From an uncultured Croceitalea sp. (GTDB taxonomy: Bacteria > Bacteroidota > Bacteroidia > Flavobacteriales > Flavobacteriaceae): a stretch of DNA of 35,305 bases. Shown piece after piece: positions 31,637 to 35,305 of this stretch. The stretch covers positions 1-35,305 of the forward strand of contig CALBVX010000043.1 of the NCBI GenBank assembly GCA_937969515.1, in the 5' to 3' direction. The position numbers and the translations under genes were made by a program. Numbering within the stretch: position 1 is the stretch's first letter; each line of letters starts with the position of its first letter. The notes beneath the pieces are model-generated. The model saw only the letters and a list, made by a program, of their open reading frames with translations, was not told the origin of the DNA and made no database searches.

Positions 31637-33406
31637 ATGAAAAGAGCAACGCTCTATTTAATTCTATTTATGTTTTCTGCTGCTCTGGTAGCACAAAATA
31701 AAAGACAAATTTTTGGTACGATTGCAGATGGAAAAACGCCATTACAAGATGTTAAGGTTACAAATCTTGATAGAAACTTGGTTATGGTTACGGATGAAAC
31801 TGGAAAGTACAGTATAGAAGTTGAAACCGGTAATAATGTTCAGTTTTCTCATGTAGGTTATAAAACCATTACCATTAAAATAGAGGATATTACTCGTGTT
31901 TTAAACCCAATTATGGTTTTAGAAGTGACCGAATTAGATGAAGTGGTTGTAACTGAAAGTAGACGAGAATCTCAACAAAAACTTAGAAAGAATTTTGTGA
32001 CGGATAAGAGAATTGTTAGAACGGTTAATGGGTTTATGAATACCGATTGGGCTGTTGGTTTTGTTAGGGTCATTGGTGAAGAGGAGATTAGCCCTGCCGA
32101 CAACTGTATTTTGGGACTATTAAAAAACCGTACAGCTGAAGTGAGCGTGCAAGGGTCTTGTAATGGACCTATGCTTTTTGGACCTATGGGTGGTTCTTTT
32201 GGTTTTGTTTATGTAAATTCTAATAGTTTTGCTGCTTCTGGCCCGGCAATTTTTGATGTAGATGGAAAACTACATTTTTCTACTCCAATTTGGTTAGATG
32301 TTAAGAAGATTAAACGAGTTGCTATTCTAAATGATATTGCATCAAAAATGATGTATGGTGGCGTTGCCATTGGAGGAGTCATTGTAATAAATACCAGTGA
32401 GGGTTTTAAAAATTCTTTTGATAATTATGACGAAGCGCGTTTAACGGATAATTTTATAACTGGAAAAATTTTGCTTGAAGCTGAGGTAAATAAAAACAAG
32501 CCAGATTATTTAAAAGAACTAGAAAATACTACTTCTATAGAAGAAGCTAAAAAAATCTATTTGGCTAAATCTGAAGAATACAGGAGTTCTCCCTATTTCT
32601 TTTTAGACGCTTACAACTATTTTTATGATAACAGTAAAGAGAAAGAATTTGCAGACTTTATTGTTAAAGAGAATTTTGGATTATTTGAGGGTAATGCTGT
32701 TCTTTTAAAAGCTTTAGCTTATATATATGAAAATCAGAAAAGGTTTGATAAGGCACATGAATTGTACAAAGAGATATTCATACTTCGCCCGAACTATTCC
32801 CAAAGCTTTTTAGATGTTGCCAATAGTTATCGAAATATTAATTCTAACAAATTAGCAGCTGGAATATATACAAGATATAATTATCTAATAGATGAAGGTT
32901 TTGCAAAAACCGATACAACTGTTTTTCAAGAAATTTTCCAAAGAGAATACAACAACTTATTAACCTTACATAGGGATGAGATAATGGATTCTAAAAAGGC
33001 TGAAAAGGTTTATGTAGCTGAAGAAGACTTTAAAGGAACGCGTTTAGTTTTTGAGTGGAATGACAGCGAAGCAGAATTTGACCTTCAATTTGTAAACCCA
33101 GGCAATCAGTATTACACATGGCGACATAGCTTGGCGAATAATCCTGAAACCATTTATCGCGAGAAAGAATATGGTTATAACACAACAGAATATTTGTTAG
33201 ATGGGGCCTTACCTGGAACATGGCGGGTAAATGTAGATTATTTAGGCAACAAAAGTTTAACACCAACTTTTCTAAAAGCGACTATATACTATAATTACGG
33301 AACCAGTTCACAACGCAAAGAGATAAAAACGTTTAAATTGAGTTTAAAGAATGTAAACCAAGAACTTTTTAAAATTCAATCTAATGCTAGGATTGCCTCA
33401 AAATAG
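31637..33406 (+). CDS. Exported CarboxypepD_reg / TonB-plug / TPR / YfaP-like protein (paralogue B)
   Basis: This 589-residue protein has the same domain order as its upstream neighbour: signal peptide (1-19, A-L-V-A-Q), CarboxypepD_reg (22-95), E-L-D-E-V-V-V (99-105), plug-like domain (about 148-255; I-F-D-V-D-G, I-K-R-V-A-I-L-N-D, G-G-V-I-V-I-N-T), TPR-like and YfaP/DUF2135-like C-terminus. From about residue 290 to the end the two paralogues are nearly identical. In the plug they differ greatly: here the loop region is F-G-P-M-G-G-S-F-G-F. The 3' end overlaps the next gene by 23 bases, so the three genes probably form one operon. Confidence 0.82.
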   Translation: MKRATLYLILFMFSAALVAQNKRQIFGTIADGKTPLQDVKVTNLDRNLVMVTDETGKYSIEVETGNNVQFSHVGYKTITIKIEDITRVLNPIMVLEVTELDEVVVTESRRESQQKLRKNFVTDKRIVRTVNGFMNTDWAVGFVRVIGEEEISPADNCILGLLKNRTAEVSVQGSCNGPMLFGPMGGSFGFVYVNSNSFAASGPAIFDVDGKLHFSTPIWLDVKKIKRVAILNDIASKMMYGGVAIGGVIVINTSEGFKNSFDNYDEARLTDNFITGKILLEAEVNKNKPDYLKELENTTSIEEAKKIYLAKSEEYRSSPYFFLDAYNYFYDNSKEKEFADFIVKENFGLFEGNAVLLKALAYIYENQKRFDKAHELYKEIFILRPNYSQSFLDVANSYRNINSNKLAAGIYTRYNYLIDEGFAKTDTTVFQEIFQREYNNLLTLHRDEIMDSKKAEKVYVAEEDFKGTRLVFEWNDSEAEFDLQFVNPGNQYYTWRHSLANNPETIYREKEYGYNTTEYLLDGALPGTWRVNVDYLGNKSLTPTFLKATIYYNYGTSSQRKEIKTFKLSLKNVNQELFKIQSNARIASK

Positions 33407-34550
33407 TTTTTATATCAAAACCTGTATAGTAGTAACTCTTTTTCTTTTCTACTTAGGTCGTACAAATGCCCAAAAAGATTTTAAAGGAAGGGTAGTTGAT
33501 GAAAATACAAAGGAACCCATACCTTTTGTTAATATTGGAATTATAGAGGAAGGAGTGGGTACAGTAAGTGACGAAGAAGGTCTGTTTCATTTATTCCTAG
33601 AACCCAACAGATTCGAATCCAACACTCAAATTCTATTTTCTGCACTGGGTTATGAGACCCTATATATTTCTATTTCTGACATAAAATTTGTTTATAACCA
33701 ATATCCTGATATCATTCTTAAACCTTCCTTAGTGGAGTTAAATGAGGTTGTTGTCTCTAACAAAGGAGAGCGTTTTATAGCAGATAATATTGGCTATCGA
33801 AATTATGGGGTAAAGAATTATGGCTATTGGAAAGATAATATTGCTTTGGGTGGAGAGCTGGCTACCAGAATTGTAGCGAAGAATGGCTTACGCAGACTTA
33901 ATCAATTTGAGTTTGAAGTTTGGCACAACCCCTCTGATAGTCTTTTGCTAAGGGTTAATATTTACGAAGATGATGGAACAATTGGAAAACCAGGCACTAA
34001 TCTGAATACCTCAGGCAAAAATATTCTTACCGTGGTAAAAAAAGATGATAGAATGGTAAAAGTAGATTTAAGCCCATTTGATATTTATACCAAAAGCGAT
34101 TTTATAATTAGTCTTGAGTTATTAAAAGTGTATGGCGAAGAGGATTTGGGTTTAATTTTATCCGCAACCTTAAATGGTTATGGTTCCTATAGAAAATATG
34201 CCAGTCAAGATAAATGGGAGTGGTTGTCTGATTTGAATATGGCTTATTACGTTAAATCTCAACTAATGGTTTCTGAAAAATTTGCAGACCGTTTTGAAAA
34301 AAGACAACAGAAGAAAAATCAAAAAAAACGCACCGTTTCTGGTTTTGTAATTTTAGGAGGAAAAATGATTTCTGGCGTATCAGTTTTTAATAACACAACC
34401 AAAGAATCTGTACTTTCTGGAGATGGCGGTCGTTACTTGATTCCTGCAAAAAAAGGAGATATTCTTACCTTTTCAAAAGATGGACTCGAAAACTTCAATG
34501 TAAAGATTACGGATAAGCCTAATCAGAATGTTGCAATGAGTAGAAAGTAG
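33384..34550 (+). CDS. Exported protein with two CarboxypepD_reg-like domains
   Basis: This 388-residue protein has an N-terminal hydrophobic signal after a ten-residue polar stretch (cleavage near T-N-A-Q, residue 30). A canonical CarboxypepD_reg domain covers 33-115 (F-K-G-R-V-V-D-E-N-T-K-E-P-I-P-F-V-N), followed by V-E-L-N-E-V-V-V (117-124). A central beta-rich domain (about 140-300) is of unknown family. A second, degenerate CarboxypepD_reg-like domain ends the protein (about 315-388; V-S-G-F-V-I-L-G-G-K-M-I-S-G-V). It has no plug or TPR. It overlaps paralogue B by 23 bases, which argues for a joint function. It ends four bases from the convergent carboxylase gene. Confidence 0.78.
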   Translation: MLGLPQNSFYIKTCIVVTLFLFYLGRTNAQKDFKGRVVDENTKEPIPFVNIGIIEEGVGTVSDEEGLFHLFLEPNRFESNTQILFSALGYETLYISISDIKFVYNQYPDIILKPSLVELNEVVVSNKGERFIADNIGYRNYGVKNYGYWKDNIALGGELATRIVAKNGLRRLNQFEFEVWHNPSDSLLLRVNIYEDDGTIGKPGTNLNTSGKNILTVVKKDDRMVKVDLSPFDIYTKSDFIISLELLKVYGEEDLGLILSATLNGYGSYRKYASQDKWEWLSDLNMAYYVKSQLMVSEKFADRFEKRQQKKNQKKRTVSGFVILGGKMISGVSVFNNTTKESVLSGDGGRYLIPAKKGDILTFSKDGLENFNVKITDKPNQNVAMSRK

Positions 34551-34554
34551 TATT

Positions 34555-35305
34555 TTAAACCTGTAGTACTCCCAAATTAAATTGTTTTTCAATAGGTGCA
34601 TGATTGGCTGCCGCTATACCCATTGAAACCCACTTTCTGGTATCCAAGGGGTCAATAATGGCGTCAGTCCATAGACGAGACGCAGCATAATAGGGAGAAA
34701 CCTGATTATCATAGCGGTCTTTTATGCTTTTAAAGAGTTTTGCTTCTTTTTCTGGGGTTATCTTTTCACCTTTTTTTTCTAAGGAAGCCTTCTCTATTTG
34801 CAAAAGTACTTTGGCGGCTGAATTACCACTCATAACGGCTAGCTCTGCGCTTGGCCACGCAACAATTAATCTAGGGTCATAAGCTTTTCCGCACATAGCA
34901 TAATTGCCCGCTCCATAACTGTTGCCGATAATAATTGTGAATTTCGGTACAACAGAGTTACTGACCGCATTGACCATTTTTGCACCATCTTTAATGATAC
35001 CGCCGTGTTCACTTTTGCTCCCTACCATAAATCCAGTAACGTCTTGTAAAAATACTAAAGGAATATTTTTTTGATTACAAACCATAATGAACCTAGCAGC
35101 TTTGTCTGCAGAATCATTATAGATGACACCACCAAACTGTAATTCACCTTTTCCGTTTTTTACTAATTCTCTTTGGTTTGCTACAATCCCAACAGACCAT
35201 CCATCAACTCTTGCGTAACCACAGACAATTGTTTTTCCGTAGTCGCCTTTGTATTCTGTAAATTTAGAATCATCAACTAAGTACTTAATGATTTCCTTTG
35301 TATTA
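34555..35305 (-). CDS. Acyl-CoA carboxylase carboxyltransferase subunit (methylcrotonyl-CoA carboxylase beta-like), C-terminal part
   Basis: The frame is open through the window end, so the N-terminal half is missing. Visible landmarks of the biotin-dependent carboxyltransferase C-domain are G-Y-A-R-V-D-G-W-S-V-G-I-V-A-N-Q, P-L-V-F-L-Q-D-V-T-G-F-M-V-G, the oxyanion-forming G-N-S-Y-G-A-G-N-Y-A-M-C-G-K-A-Y, and W-P-S-A-E-L-A-V-M-S-G. The G-A-G-N-Y-x-M-C-G-x-A-Y form resembles MCC beta (leucine catabolism) more than propionyl-CoA carboxylase, though other acyl-CoA substrates are possible. An internal Met at 35085 is not the start, because strongly conserved sequence lies before it. Confidence 0.85.
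   Translation of the reverse strand, partial: NTKEIIKYLVDDSKFTEYKGDYGKTIVCGYARVDGWSVGIVANQRELVKNGKGELQFGGVIYNDSADKAARFIMVCNQKNIPLVFLQDVTGFMVGSKSEHGGIIKDGAKMVNAVSNSVVPKFTIIIGNSYGAGNYAMCGKAYDPRLIVAWPSAELAVMSGNSAAKVLLQIEKASLEKKGEKITPEKEAKLFKSIKDRYDNQVSPYYAASRLWTDAIIDPLDTRKWVSMGIAAANHAPIEKQFNLGVLQV

Noticed and set aside
33306-33315. Further TTCACAAC match
   Set aside because: It lies inside coding sequence of paralogue B, reads TTCACAACG and has no -7 box at the right distance.
1-35305. Insertion sequences, prophage, CRISPR arrays or integration sites
   Set aside because: No transposase, integrase or phage gene, no repeat-spacer pattern, and no duplicated tRNA end downstream of tRNA-His.

Overview
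The window looks like a chromosomal segment from a marine-type Flavobacteriaceae bacterium (Bacteroidota). The DNA is AT-rich. Promoters fit the Bacteroidota -7 consensus TAnnTTTG rather than a sigma-70 -10 box. Proteins carry CarboxypepD_reg, LDEVVV and TonB-plug modules, there are TPR histidine kinases, and a bacillithiol gene (bshB1) is present. I see no phage, IS element or CRISPR array.

Layout. 1-1202: C-terminus of a transsulfuration enzyme, then bshB1. 1199-5434: two tandem minus-strand TPR sensor histidine kinases. 5559-5636: tRNA-His, closed by a perfect 30-nt palindromic terminator shared with a minus-strand M28 peptidase lipoprotein. 7312-13060: a trans-4-hydroxy-L-proline catabolic locus, with a divergent AraC regulator and then Pyr4H2C deaminase (DapA family), ketoglutarate-semialdehyde dehydrogenase, hydroxyproline 2-epimerase and an FAD D-hydroxyproline dehydrogenase. 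13142-14717: a secreted protein of unknown function and an alpha/beta hydrolase. 14776-28254: a dispersed menaquinone locus (menI, menF, menD, menA, menC, menE). It is interspersed with DUF2853, CvfB, a SPOR-like membrane protein, a LytTR response regulator, a HisKA_2 kinase, an SDR and a CPBP protease. menB and menH are not visible. 28287-29633: an M24 peptidase. 29824-34550: three exported proteins, two of which join a CarboxypepD_reg domain, an LDEVVV TonB-box-like segment and a TonB plug domain to TPRs and a YfaP/DUF2135-like domain, with no beta-barrel. 34555-35305: part of an acyl-CoA carboxylase carboxyltransferase.

The most interesting signal is in the 628-nt gap between the LytTR regulator and its neighbouring kinase (21788-22415). 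It holds three TTTCACA-type repeats at an exact 21-bp period, two candidate promoters and three terminator-like hairpins, which together suggest two short RNAs of about 70-85 nt. TTCACAACA starts exactly 37 bp upstream of the -7 box at both promoters and also at the promoter of the distant kinase at 1199-3283. Two of these sites share a 12-mer and a 10-nt -7 region. I propose a small LytTR regulon; this is inference and needs testing.

The second signal is the barrel-less plug protein family. The two paralogues have nearly identical C-terminal halves but strongly diverged plug segments.
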